DNA of 64,000 bases from Alphaproteobacteria bacterium LSUCC0396 (lineage in GTDB: Bacteria; Pseudomonadota; Alphaproteobacteria; Puniceispirillales; Puniceispirillaceae). Below the pieces are notes generated by a model that searched no databases, was not told the origin of the DNA, and was given only the letters and a program-made list of their open reading frames with translations. The stretch spans positions 868,001 to 932,000 of the forward strand of contig CP166131.1 in the NCBI GenBank assembly GCA_041228345.1, read 5' to 3'. Numbering within the stretch: the stretch's first letter is position 1; each line of letters begins with the position of its first letter. Made by a program: the position numbers and the translations under genes. This document shows positions 17,413 through 25,602 of the stretch, piece by piece.

Positions 17413-19515
17413 GTGAACTTGACAATCAACCAAGCGCTCAAGCAGGCGATTACAGCCCATCAAGCGGGCAGGGTTCAAGATGCGGAACGCGTGTATCGAG
17501 CTATTTTGCAATCTCAGCCTCTCCATCCAGATGCCAATCACAACCTTGGGGTAATATTAGTATCCGCTAATAAACCTGATATGGCATTGCCATTATTCAA
17601 AACTGCGTTGGATATAAATCCGAATATAGAACAATTTTGGGTAAGTTGTATTGATGCACTCGTAAAAGTCAAAAATCTAAAGGAAGCTAAACAGGCTATC
17701 AAAAAAGCTAAAAAGAGAGGATTTAATGCCAAGAAACTGCAAGCATTAATTTGTCAGTCAGAAAGAACAGTTGGCGCAAAATTGCCATCTCATGAAAACA
17801 TTCGTCGTCTTTTAGAATACTATCAGAACGGGCGATACGGTGATGCTGAAAAGCTAGCAATTTCCATCACTCAAGAATTCCCAAAGCACCAATTTGGATG
17901 GGGGGTACTTGGAGCAATATATTGGCAATCGGGGAGACATTCTGAAGCGGTGAACGCTAACCAAAAGGCAGTGATATTATCACCGCATGATGCCGACGCT
18001 CATAGCAACTTAGGCACCACTCTCAGAGAACTAAGAAGGTTAGACGAAGCTGAAGCAAGCTACAGGCAAGCGACGGCGTTAAAACCTAACTTTTTTGAAG
18101 CCCATAGCAACTTAGGTGTCGTGCTGCAAGAATTAGGCAGATTGGATGAAGCGGAAGCTAGCTACAACCTAGCCATAACTTTGAAGCCTGACTTTGCCGA
18201 AGCCCACAACAACTTGGGTAACACTCTTCAAGAGCTCGGAAGATTAGACCAAGCTGAAGCAAGCTACAGGCAAGCGATAGCGTTGAAACCTGACTTTACT
18301 GAAGCCCATAGCAACTTGGGTGTCGTGCTGCAAAAATTAGGCAGATTGGACGAAGCTCTAAACAGCGAGAAACAAGCGATAGCTCTTAATCCTGACTTTG
18401 CCGAGTCCCACTACAACCTAGGCACCATCCTTAAAGAGCTAGGAAGATTAGAACAAGCTGAAGCAAGCTACAGGCAAGCGATCGTGTTAAAAGATGACTA
18501 CGCTAAAGCCCACTTGGCTCTTACATCAATGAAAAAATTTAATGCGCAGGATTCGCAATACTTTAAAATGCTGGAACAATATTCTGATGAAAATATTTCG
18601 GATGAGTGCCGCTGCCAAATTAACTTTGGGTTAGCCAAAGCTTGTGAAGATTTAGAAGACTTTGAGCAAGCGTTTCTGCATTATACAGAGGGTAATGCGC
18701 TGCGTAAAAAACTTTTGAATTATAATATCGATCGAGATGTAGAGCTCTTCACACGTCTCAAATGCAGTTATCTAAAAATAGAAAAAAATTCATTAGAACC
18801 TGACAAATTATCAAAGAATTTAATGCCGATTTTTATTGTTGGGATGCCACGCTCTGGAACAACTTTAGTTGAACAAATAGTTTCTTCTCATTCGCAAGTT
18901 ACTGCAGCAGGAGAGTTACCTTTTGCAGCACAATTTGGCGCTGCTATTGCTCATGGTTTTTCTGAAGCAACCGACGAGTCCTTACTGAACTTCCGAACTA
19001 AATATTTAAAAAAACTTGAGAGTTTCTCGAATGGCAATTTGATTATTACAGACAAGATGCCACAAAACTTTCATTACCTGGGATTACTTGCTTCTGCTTT
19101 TCCTGAAGCTAAAATAGTACACGTTAAAAGAAACCCTGCCGCAGTATGTTGGGCAAATTACAAGCAGTATTTTGAATCAAAGAATATTGGCTACTGTTAC
19201 GCGATTGATGACGTAGTTAGTTATTATAAACTATACGAAAACCTTATGGATTTTTGGATAAGCAAGCTCAGTAAAAGAATATATAACCTTGATTACGAAC
19301 TATTAACAATTAATCAGGAAAGTGAGACTCGGCAGCTAATTGAATATCTAGGCTTAGACTGGGATGAAAACTGCCTATCACCTCAAAACAATACGAGAAG
19401 CGTAGGAACAGCGTCTAACCTTCAAGTTAGGCAAAAAGTTTACAAAGGTAGTTCAGAGCAATGGAAAAAATATAAACCATTTTTAAATGGTGTGTTTGAC
19501 CAATTTTCTAGTTGA
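17413..19515 (+). CDS. TPR-repeat sulfotransferase
   Basis: 700-residue two-part protein. The N-terminal half is made of tetratricopeptide repeats, including five near-identical 34-residue units at about 195-364. The C-terminal part (about 471-700) is a sulfotransferase domain. Its 5'-phosphosulfate-binding loop reads IVGMPRSGTT (475-484), and HVKRNPAAVCWANY is the likely 3'-phosphate-binding segment. Such enzymes move sulfate from PAPS to protein or glycan acceptors, and the repeats probably bind the acceptor. The start is GTG with only a distant AGGA-like site, so it is uncertain. Strongly AT-rich compared with the flanks. The neighbouring kinase could in principle help make PAPS. Confidence 0.88.
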   Translation: MNLTINQALKQAITAHQAGRVQDAERVYRAILQSQPLHPDANHNLGVILVSANKPDMALPLFKTALDINPNIEQFWVSCIDALVKVKNLKEAKQAIKKAKKRGFNAKKLQALICQSERTVGAKLPSHENIRRLLEYYQNGRYGDAEKLAISITQEFPKHQFGWGVLGAIYWQSGRHSEAVNANQKAVILSPHDADAHSNLGTTLRELRRLDEAEASYRQATALKPNFFEAHSNLGVVLQELGRLDEAEASYNLAITLKPDFAEAHNNLGNTLQELGRLDQAEASYRQAIALKPDFTEAHSNLGVVLQKLGRLDEALNSEKQAIALNPDFAESHYNLGTILKELGRLEQAEASYRQAIVLKDDYAKAHLALTSMKKFNAQDSQYFKMLEQYSDENISDECRCQINFGLAKACEDLEDFEQAFLHYTEGNALRKKLLNYNIDRDVELFTRLKCSYLKIEKNSLEPDKLSKNLMPIFIVGMPRSGTTLVEQIVSSHSQVTAAGELPFAAQFGAAIAHGFSEATDESLLNFRTKYLKKLESFSNGNLIITDKMPQNFHYLGLLASAFPEAKIVHVKRNPAAVCWANYKQYFESKNIGYCYAIDDVVSYYKLYENLMDFWISKLSKRIYNLDYELLTINQESETRQLIEYLGLDWDENCLSPQNNTRSVGTASNLQVRQKVYKGSSEQWKKYKPFLNGVFDQFSS
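17995..18504 (+). repeat. Five tandem 102-bp TPR-coding repeats
   Basis: Each unit encodes one 34-residue TPR with the core AHSNLG...LGRLDEAEASYRQAI.LKPDF. Units are very similar at DNA level (for example GAAGCAAGCTACAGGCAAGC recurs), which points to recent unit duplication and possible copy-number variation between strains. Confidence 0.85.
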
Positions 19516-19830
19516 TATAACACTGACACCGCTGAAATAACTATACTACAATTGAACATTTGCTATACTACGATCAACTTACGGACTGATTTTATTATAT
19601 TTTAACATACAACCTGTGCCCTCCGAAGGCAGAGGTCACAGGTTCGAATCCTGTCGAGTGCGCCAATTTCTCCAAGGCTTTAGCTGCATTTGTGCAGTCC
19701 TTCAAAAGCTCATTGCTCCAATGATGCTCCACGGAGGACAGCTATCTGAACGTTTTACACGCTCTTGAACGCGCATCGCCAAAAGAGAAAAGAGACATGT
19801 ATATGGTAAATGAAGATTGGCCTGATGCTG
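19516..19830. other. Right end of the island and adjoining non-coding DNA
   Basis: Holds an AT-rich tail of the island, the displaced tRNA 3' fragment (19617-19665), then about 165 bp of less AT-rich DNA before the convergent GNAT/ATP-grasp gene. A short open frame around 19797-19912 runs into the 3' end of that gene on the other strand and resembles nothing I know. No gene is called. Confidence 0.5.
19617..19665 (+). repeat. Right attachment repeat (displaced tRNA-Arg 3' half)
   Basis: Copy of the tRNA-Arg 3' half from anticodon stem to CCA, without any 5' half. The T-stem is ACAGG/CCTGT instead of AGAGG/CCTCT, a compensatory pair change that keeps base pairing. It was therefore once part of a working tRNA, most simply the host's original 3' end displaced by integration. 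Confidence 0.92.
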
Positions 19831-21816
19831 TTAAATTTGGGTTCTGGCTCTTGCTAGAAGAATGCGCTGATGAAATGATGTCATCAGCTGATTGTAAAGG
19901 TCAGCCCCAATAATCTTGTCCTCAATTCCGGCGTCAATATTTGGATTATCATTTACCTCAATGATAAAGGCGCGGCCGTCTATTTCTTTTATATCGACGC
20001 CATAGAGACCGTTGCCAACGCTAAGGCTAGCCCGAATGGCCGCATCGAGAACATGGGTCGGCACCTCTGTCACCGGGACAGTCTCAAAATCACCCGAGTC
20101 CACTTTGTTGTTCGATTTGTGATTATATATTTGCCAATGCCCCCGCGACATAAAATATTTGCACGCGAAGAGCGGTTGGCCGTCGAGAACCCCGATGCGC
20201 CAGTCATAGAGGGTTGGCATGAACTCCTGAGCGACCAAAACATAGCTTTTCTCTAAAAGTAGATTTGCTTTGGAGAGAAAGGCATCAGTAGTTTCAATTT
20301 TGAATACACCGCGTGAAAATGACCCGTCTGGAATTTTTAGCACGAGTGGAAATGCGAGACTGGTCGCCATTTCGTTGAGATTCCCCGATGTGACAAGCCA
20401 GCTTTTTGGCATGTTCAAATGGGCGCGCTCGAGAACTTCCTTCAAAAAAACTTTGTTCGAACAGCGGAGAATGGATTGGGGATCATCGATCACTGGCATG
20501 CCAAGTCGGTCTGCTGCAAGTGCGAATTCATATGAATAATTGTTAAGTTGCGTTGTTGTTCTGATAAACAGCCCATCGAAAGAGGCCAGCCGTTTTATAT
20601 CTGTCTTTTCAATCACGCTGCAGGCGATATCGATCTTTTTACCGGCGCGAATGAAGGCGTTTATGGCGCGGCTATTTGATGGTGGAAGTAGCTCACGCCT
20701 GTCAATTAGGATGGCAAGATCAAAGGCTGAATGACGTATGAAGGCCGGGTTTGGAATCGGCGAGGACACTGCCGCTTTAAGCGCTTCAGAAAAGCGTGGC
20801 CGATCCTTTTCATCCACCGCAGTAAATGATAGTGGCCAGACGTAACGCACGTCCCACCCATTGCTGCTGCGCTGTAATAGCACCTCAAGTACAGGTGATG
20901 GAAATAACCGGTAACATTGCCGACAAAGGCGGCGTGCCCAGTCAGCGTCGGTTTGACCAAAATAAAATTCAAGCGATATTTTATCATGCGCATGTTCGTT
21001 TTGTGCCAGATAATCCTGTGGTAACAGCGAACTTAGCACGCCAAGATGTTTCTTATAAAGCCGCCGACGCACCAGACTGGATAGCGTATCGACACTTGGC
21101 AATGTTCGATTGCCGCGCGCCTCGGCAATTAAGGAAACATAATATCCTGAGCCCAGATATTCATCACTCGGGCAAAGATTGATGATATGATTCTGTGCCC
21201 CTTGACGGTCAGTCGCGATTAGAAATTGTCGCGCAACAATGACTTCCAGTTTTGAGTTTCCTGTCAGATGCAGGTTTAAATGGCGTGCATCTTGCGCGCG
21301 TGACACGACGATTAGAGTGCGCTGGCGTCTCGCCGGCAGTTGATCCGGCTGGATTAGCGTTGTGGTATCACCAAGCACGGCAACCATCTTCAGCGCATCT
21401 GCACCATCTTCATAATAGGCAGGCAACCGCCTCTGAACAGCAAAGCCAAGCCCTTGATAAAAGCCTATCAGGTTGGGTTTATTGGCCCTAACCTCAAGCG
21501 ACAAAAGACGTTTGCCTTCGTGCGCGGCACTGTTTCGCATTGCATTCACCAGCATTTCGCCGATGCCGTTTTGGCGCCAGCGCTCTAATACTGCCAGTGA
21601 ATAAAGACGGGCACTCTTTCCGTTTCGTCGCCAATGGATCAGCGCATATCCAACCGCTGTGTTGCCAACCCGTGCCACTTTCATGACCTGAACTGGATTT
21701 TTGAGACTTCGGGAAAAGGACCGGCGTGAAAGCCTGTCCGTCGGGAAACAACTATTCTCGATCGCGACGAGAGCCTCAATATCTCTGGTCTCAGCATCAT
21801 TGATGATTATGTTCAT
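19831..21816 (-). CDS. GNAT acetyltransferase fused to RimK-like ATP-grasp ligase
   Basis: 661-residue three-domain protein. Residues 1-150 are a RimI-like GNAT domain with the acetyl-CoA loop RQNGIG at 81-86. About 165-320 matches the RimK-like ATP-grasp N-terminal (RLAN) domain, including INLCPSDEYLGSGYYVSLIAEARG. About 400-655 is an ATP-grasp ligase with LKIPDGSFSRGVFK, QEFMPTLYDWRIGVLDG and the metal-binding FIIEVNDNPNID. ATP-grasp ligases of this type add amino acids to peptides or small molecules, and the GNAT part may acetylate substrate or product. The substrate is unknown. It is a single-gene unit just outside the right end of the island. Confidence 0.85.
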   Translation of the reverse strand: MNIIINDAETRDIEALVAIENSCFPTDRLSRRSFSRSLKNPVQVMKVARVGNTAVGYALIHWRRNGKSARLYSLAVLERWRQNGIGEMLVNAMRNSAAHEGKRLLSLEVRANKPNLIGFYQGLGFAVQRRLPAYYEDGADALKMVAVLGDTTTLIQPDQLPARRQRTLIVVSRAQDARHLNLHLTGNSKLEVIVARQFLIATDRQGAQNHIINLCPSDEYLGSGYYVSLIAEARGNRTLPSVDTLSSLVRRRLYKKHLGVLSSLLPQDYLAQNEHAHDKISLEFYFGQTDADWARRLCRQCYRLFPSPVLEVLLQRSSNGWDVRYVWPLSFTAVDEKDRPRFSEALKAAVSSPIPNPAFIRHSAFDLAILIDRRELLPPSNSRAINAFIRAGKKIDIACSVIEKTDIKRLASFDGLFIRTTTQLNNYSYEFALAADRLGMPVIDDPQSILRCSNKVFLKEVLERAHLNMPKSWLVTSGNLNEMATSLAFPLVLKIPDGSFSRGVFKIETTDAFLSKANLLLEKSYVLVAQEFMPTLYDWRIGVLDGQPLFACKYFMSRGHWQIYNHKSNNKVDSGDFETVPVTEVPTHVLDAAIRASLSVGNGLYGVDIKEIDGRAFIIEVNDNPNIDAGIEDKIIGADLYNQLMTSFHQRILLARARTQI

Positions 21817-22144
21817 AAAATCAGGACGACATCACTGCATGTTGACTGAAAAATTTACTTCCGCTTTTGCCAGTGTTTTGTCAATTGAATTATTGGAGCG
21901 CGGCACTGTGACTGACAACAGATCCAAGACAAAGGCTTTTTCGTTATCAGCGATAATATGGTTTGAAGAAACTAAGAGATAAGGGCGGCTAGGAAGCCTT
22001 GTCTTGATACAGAAGCCTATAATCTGCCAGAAACTGTGGATAGCGCCCTCTTCAGGATAGCCCCGGGCACCCGCCGGCCGCACATGTGCCTCGCGCATAT
22101 CGTGCGATTGAGTCAGGGTTATACTGAATTGCTCCCTTTTTTAG
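21817..22144. other. Intergenic region upstream of the GNAT/ATP-grasp gene
   Basis: 328 bp between the regulator's 3' end and the GNAT/ATP-grasp start. Short open frames exist on both strands (for example plus 21839-21982, 47 codons), but none has a convincing ribosome site or recognisable product. It probably carries the promoter of the downstream minus-strand gene. Confidence 0.4.
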
Positions 22145-23551
22145 TCAGCTCTCATACCGCGTTTCACCCCGCTTTGTTGGGTCGGTGTTAAGTTCCGTCA
22201 ATAACGGTTCATGCGCCCGTTGTGAGCAGTTATGCCTGAGGCAAAGATGACAGTTTATGCCTATCTTGCTAAAAGTGTCTTTATCTGGCGGCGGAAAAGC
22301 TGATGTGTAGATCAATTTGCTTGAATGTTTGATGCTGCAACCAAGTGATATCGCTAACCGTCGATCTTGAGTTTGCATTGAATAAACTGGGCGTTCAGTT
22401 GTTCTTGCTAAGGTAAAAAATTTCTCTCCATCGGGTAATTCGACATATTGAGGTAAAATAACGCCGGGTGTCCGAAAGGCTGTATGCAAGTTCCATACAG
22501 GGCATGATCCCCCGTGCTCGGCGATGTTAAAGCTCGTAGCGTTAAACCGTTTTGTTACATTTCCGGCCTTGTCAACGCGAAGAAAGAAAAATGGAACGCC
22601 GCGTTTGGTCTCTCTTTGCATCGTGGTCAATCGCTGGCAGGCCTGTTCGAATGAAACAGCAAAGGCAGATGCCATCCTGTCGATGTCATATTTGCTCTTT
22701 TCTGCCATTTCATGAAAATCGTCATATGGCATCAAAACAGCAGCCGCAAAGTAGTTTGCCAGCTCAACATGACAGCGCGCAACGGCATGCGATGAACCAC
22801 TCCTGATATTTGATGTAATGCCATCCATGACGTCCGCTAATTCAACAAAACATAGTATATGTGCCAGTTGGAATGTGCGGTTCTGATAATCCAAGGCTTC
22901 AGAGAGCTGGATCACGCGCGTATCAGTATCGTAAATACGCAAAGAATCATTCATTTTTTCAACCGGTTTTGTCTCAACGGTTATGCCGTGCTTTTTTAGA
23001 AGACGCTGTTTGAGCATGTATAGCATTTCATATGGCTGACTTGGCTCTTCTAATCTAAGTGTCTCAGCCGCCTGCTCCAACTCATCAAAATAATTGAAAT
23101 TGTCACGGAAAAAGTCATGAATGATCGCGTCAGGCGAGGCTGTAAGCAACTCTGTCGGCATACGTTCATTGCCAAACTTCATTATATTGTCGATTGCGAT
23201 ACGATGACTTTGATGAAGTTTTAGAAAGTTTTGAACCAGAGATGGGGCATGGTCTATTGCCGCACGAAGCTCCTGCAAATCAGGCTGGGTCGTTGCAAAT
23301 AGCGGGTCTTGGATCGCATTGCGCAGATCTGCCAGCAGATTCGTGCTTTTGTCCATCACAACATCTCGCCAATCGACGTTGTAATTATCTGCCAAAGCCA
23401 TCAATATCGGGACTGATAAGCTTCTTTGATTTTTTTCAAGAAGATTAATATAGGCGGCGCTAACTCCGAGGATTCCCCCCATTTCAGCCTGTGTCTGGCC
23501 TTTTTCGCGGCGGAGCTGGCGCAATTGCGTTCCGATAAATGTTTTTTGCAT
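22145..23551 (-). CDS. RamB/ScfR-like XRE regulator with ImmA/IrrE-like and DUF2083 domains
   Basis: 468-residue transcription regulator. XRE helix-turn-helix at about 8-62 (LRREKGQTQAEMGGILGVSAAY...), a middle region resembling the ImmA/IrrE domain, and a C-terminal DUF2083 region with four spaced cysteines (GSCPVW, ISLGCS, NCHLCLRHNC). Proteins of this architecture (short-chain fatty acyl regulators, RamB) control acetate, propionate or glyoxylate metabolism and may sense acyl-CoA. It diverges from the glyoxylate-type aminotransferase across about 140 bp of AT-rich DNA with repeated TTAACAAA boxes, so that gene is a likely target. Confidence 0.85.
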   Translation of the reverse strand: MQKTFIGTQLRQLRREKGQTQAEMGGILGVSAAYINLLEKNQRSLSVPILMALADNYNVDWRDVVMDKSTNLLADLRNAIQDPLFATTQPDLQELRAAIDHAPSLVQNFLKLHQSHRIAIDNIMKFGNERMPTELLTASPDAIIHDFFRDNFNYFDELEQAAETLRLEEPSQPYEMLYMLKQRLLKKHGITVETKPVEKMNDSLRIYDTDTRVIQLSEALDYQNRTFQLAHILCFVELADVMDGITSNIRSGSSHAVARCHVELANYFAAAVLMPYDDFHEMAEKSKYDIDRMASAFAVSFEQACQRLTTMQRETKRGVPFFFLRVDKAGNVTKRFNATSFNIAEHGGSCPVWNLHTAFRTPGVILPQYVELPDGEKFFTLARTTERPVYSMQTQDRRLAISLGCSIKHSSKLIYTSAFPPPDKDTFSKIGINCHLCLRHNCSQRAHEPLLTELNTDPTKRGETRYES

Positions 23552-23575
23552 ATTCCAATGGCTCTCTTCGGCATA

Positions 23576-23591
23576 TTAACAAATTAACAAA
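23576..23591. promoter_or_regulatory. Candidate operator: two TTAACAAA boxes
   Basis: TTAACAAA occurs at 23576-23583 and 23584-23591, end to end, between the divergent regulator and aminotransferase genes. Further right GTTAT and ATAAC form a spaced inverted pair at about 23603-23628. Position and symmetry suit autoregulation plus control of the aminotransferase. This is inference. Confidence 0.4.
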
Positions 23592-23691
23592 ATCTAGAAT
23601 TGTTATATAAACACTATACACAATAACACTATTTTTGGTGATATTTGACTATTTTTGTTTAAACCTTTCCTCCCACGCAATGGAGGACGTT

Positions 23692-24882
23692 ATGATTGGT
23701 TATAAAACTTTGGCTGTACCCGGCCCGACGAACATGCCCTATGAAGTGCAGCGCGCAATGGAAGTTCCATTGGAAGATCACCGCGCTCCTGACTTTCCAA
23801 ATTTCACGCTGCCGCTATTCGCCGATCTTAAAACGATATTTCGGACTGAAACCGGCCGTGTGTTTGTGTTCCCCGGTTCAGGAACGGGTGGATGGGAGGC
23901 GGCCATTAGCAATCTTTTGTCTGCCGGCGATAACGTTCTGACGTCAACCTATGGCCAGTTCTCCTCACTCTGGGTCAAAATGTGCCAAGACTTTGGCCTA
24001 AATGTGCAGAATATCGACGTTACTTGGGGCGAAGGCGTGCCGCTCGATGATTATTATTCAGCCCTCTCGGCTGATAAGAGCCATTCCATCAAAGCAGTGC
24101 TTGTCTGTCACAATGAAACAGCAACGGGCGTTACAAGTGATGTGAAGGCTGTCCGTCAGATACTGGATGACCTCAACCATCCAGCACTGCTTTTTGTTGA
24201 TGGGGTTAGCTCGGTTGGAAGCCTTGAATTTCGAATGGAAGAATGGGGTATTGATGTCGCTGTATCGGGTTCACAAAAAGGTTTTATGATGCCGACAGGG
24301 CTTTGCATTGTTGGTGTTAGCAAAAAGGCCTTGGAAGCATGTTCAACGTCGAAATTCCCCCGCGGGTATTTCAGCTTTCAGGAAATGATGAAAATGAATG
24401 AGCAGGGCTATTTCCCATACACCCCTGCGGCCACACTTTTGCGAGGTCTGCGGGCATCAATCGATCTTCTTCACGTTGAGGGATTGGACAATGTTGCAGC
24501 ACGCCACAATCGCCTCGCCGCTGGCGTTCGGGCTGCAGTTGATGCTTGGGGGCTTAAGAATTGCGCTGCTGAACCGAAGTGGTACTCGGATACGGTAACG
24601 GCGATCGTTGTTCCTGAAAAACATGATGCCAATGATGTCATCAATGCGGCTTATCATAATTATGGCGTTTCACTTGGTGGCGGACTTGGAAAAGTCGCTG
24701 GTAAGGTCTTTCGTATTGGTCATTTGGGCTGGCTGAACGAAACAATGGTTCTCCGCGCCCTTGGTGGGGTTGAAATGGCCATGCGGGACGTCGGCATCCA
24801 GTTTCAAGCCGGTAGTGGCGTTGGTGCTGCAGTTGAACTATACACTGACACGCGCCAGCCTCTTAGCTTAGCTGCTGAATAG
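23692..24882 (+). CDS. Class V aminotransferase of the serine/aspartate-glyoxylate type
   Basis: PLP enzyme of 396 residues that probably moves an amino group to glyoxylate. It begins with YKTLAVPGPTNMP and DHRAPDFP, then FPGSGTGGWEAA; the PLP lysine is Lys196 in SGSQKGF. The whole layout resembles serine-glyoxylate aminotransferase and BhcA (aspartate-glyoxylate aminotransferase of the beta-hydroxyaspartate cycle). The other bhc genes are not here, so I leave the symbol empty. The ATG at 23692 has GGAGG five bases upstream; an upstream GTG at 23635 lacks one. Divergent from the RamB/ScfR-like regulator. Confidence 0.85.
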   Translation: MIGYKTLAVPGPTNMPYEVQRAMEVPLEDHRAPDFPNFTLPLFADLKTIFRTETGRVFVFPGSGTGGWEAAISNLLSAGDNVLTSTYGQFSSLWVKMCQDFGLNVQNIDVTWGEGVPLDDYYSALSADKSHSIKAVLVCHNETATGVTSDVKAVRQILDDLNHPALLFVDGVSSVGSLEFRMEEWGIDVAVSGSQKGFMMPTGLCIVGVSKKALEACSTSKFPRGYFSFQEMMKMNEQGYFPYTPAATLLRGLRASIDLLHVEGLDNVAARHNRLAAGVRAAVDAWGLKNCAAEPKWYSDTVTAIVVPEKHDANDVINAAYHNYGVSLGGGLGKVAGKVFRIGHLGWLNETMVLRALGGVEMAMRDVGIQFQAGSGVGAAVELYTDTRQPLSLAAE

Positions 24883-24968
24883 TGGCTTTGCCCGTAAAGG
24901 AAGTATGGCCGCTCGCCATTCCTGATAATCTTGGGGTTAATTGGAGGCTAGAAAATGTCGCCCGATTA

Positions 24969-25080
24969 ACCCTGTTCTTCTCTGCCCTGCCTTGGCCCTG
25001 CCATGTTTAGACCCTGCCTTGGCTCTGCCATGCTTAGGCCATGCCTAGGCCATGCCTAGGCCGTCATGACTGAACAGGGT
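24969..25080. repeat. Repeat-rich element bounded by a 9-bp inverted repeat
   Basis: ACCCTGTTC (24969-24977) and GAACAGGGT (25072-25080) flank a run of imperfect short repeats: two CCTGCCTTGGCYCTGCCATG units about 26 bp apart, then tandem CCATGCCTAGG copies containing the palindrome GCCTAGGC. It lies between the aminotransferase and the convergent GFA gene. No coding potential recognised. Confidence 0.6.
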
Positions 25081-25173
25081 CGGGAAATGGCTGCAAGGAA
25101 GCTGCGGGTCATCCGAACAGCCTTTTGTTAAGGGTGACTTTTGGTGCTGTCCGAAACATCCCACGCTATCGAC

Positions 25174-25578
25174 CTATTCTTGGCCAGCCAACCGCGCAGT
25201 CAACTCGTTTTCGACTAGCGTTAGATCCACCCCATTATTCATGGTCACATCTTGGAAACTACGATAGTCAAGCTCGTCGATACAGCCTAAGTTGATTCCA
25301 CAAATATTAGGTGTGGTTCGCCTTTGGTGGTGAGTCATGATCCCACATTTTGAACAAAAATGATGGGTGGCAATTTTTGTATTCCATTTGTAATGGATCA
25401 GATATTCGGCGCCGCTTTCAATTTTAACATCGTCACTTGGGCATGATAGCATAACCGCACCGCGACGCTTGCAGAGGCTGCAATCACAGCGCCGGACAGC
25501 ACTCATATCAATATTGCGCGGGATTGAAAACTTAACTGTTCCACAGTGACAATTGCCATAAAATCTATCTTTATCCAT
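25174..25578 (-). CDS. GFA-family zinc protein
   Basis: 134-residue member of the glutathione-dependent formaldehyde-activating (GFA/CENP-V) family. The zinc cysteines are present in NCHCGTVKF, CDCSLCKRR and FCSKCGI. Most family members are not true Gfa enzymes, so the substrate is open. I chose the ATG at 25578 because AAGGGG lies upstream. It starts 24 bp after the SDR stop and is probably in one operon with it. Confidence 0.85.
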   Translation of the reverse strand: MDKDRFYGNCHCGTVKFSIPRNIDMSAVRRCDCSLCKRRGAVMLSCPSDDVKIESGAEYLIHYKWNTKIATHHFCSKCGIMTHHQRRTTPNICGINLGCIDELDYRSFQDVTMNNGVDLTLVENELTARLAGQE

Positions 25579-25602
25579 CCGCTTTTCCCCTTGCATAATT
25601 TT

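Noticed and set aside
17995-18504. CRISPR array from regularly spaced repeats
   Set aside because: The 102-bp period is in frame with a TPR protein and there are no unique spacers.
19617-19665. A second tRNA-Arg gene
   Set aside because: Only the 3' half is present; there is no 5' acceptor strand or D-arm upstream, so it is an attachment-site duplicate.
21839-21982. 47-codon small open frame upstream of the GNAT/ATP-grasp gene
   Set aside because: No ribosome site and opposing frames on the other strand are equally long; nothing separates it from chance.
23692-24882. Complete beta-hydroxyaspartate cycle locus
   Set aside because: Only the aminotransferase resembles a Bhc enzyme; no dehydratase, aldolase or iminosuccinate reductase gene is adjacent.
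24985-25062. CRISPR or coding tandem repeat
   Set aside because: Units are too short and irregular, with no spacers and no open frame using them.
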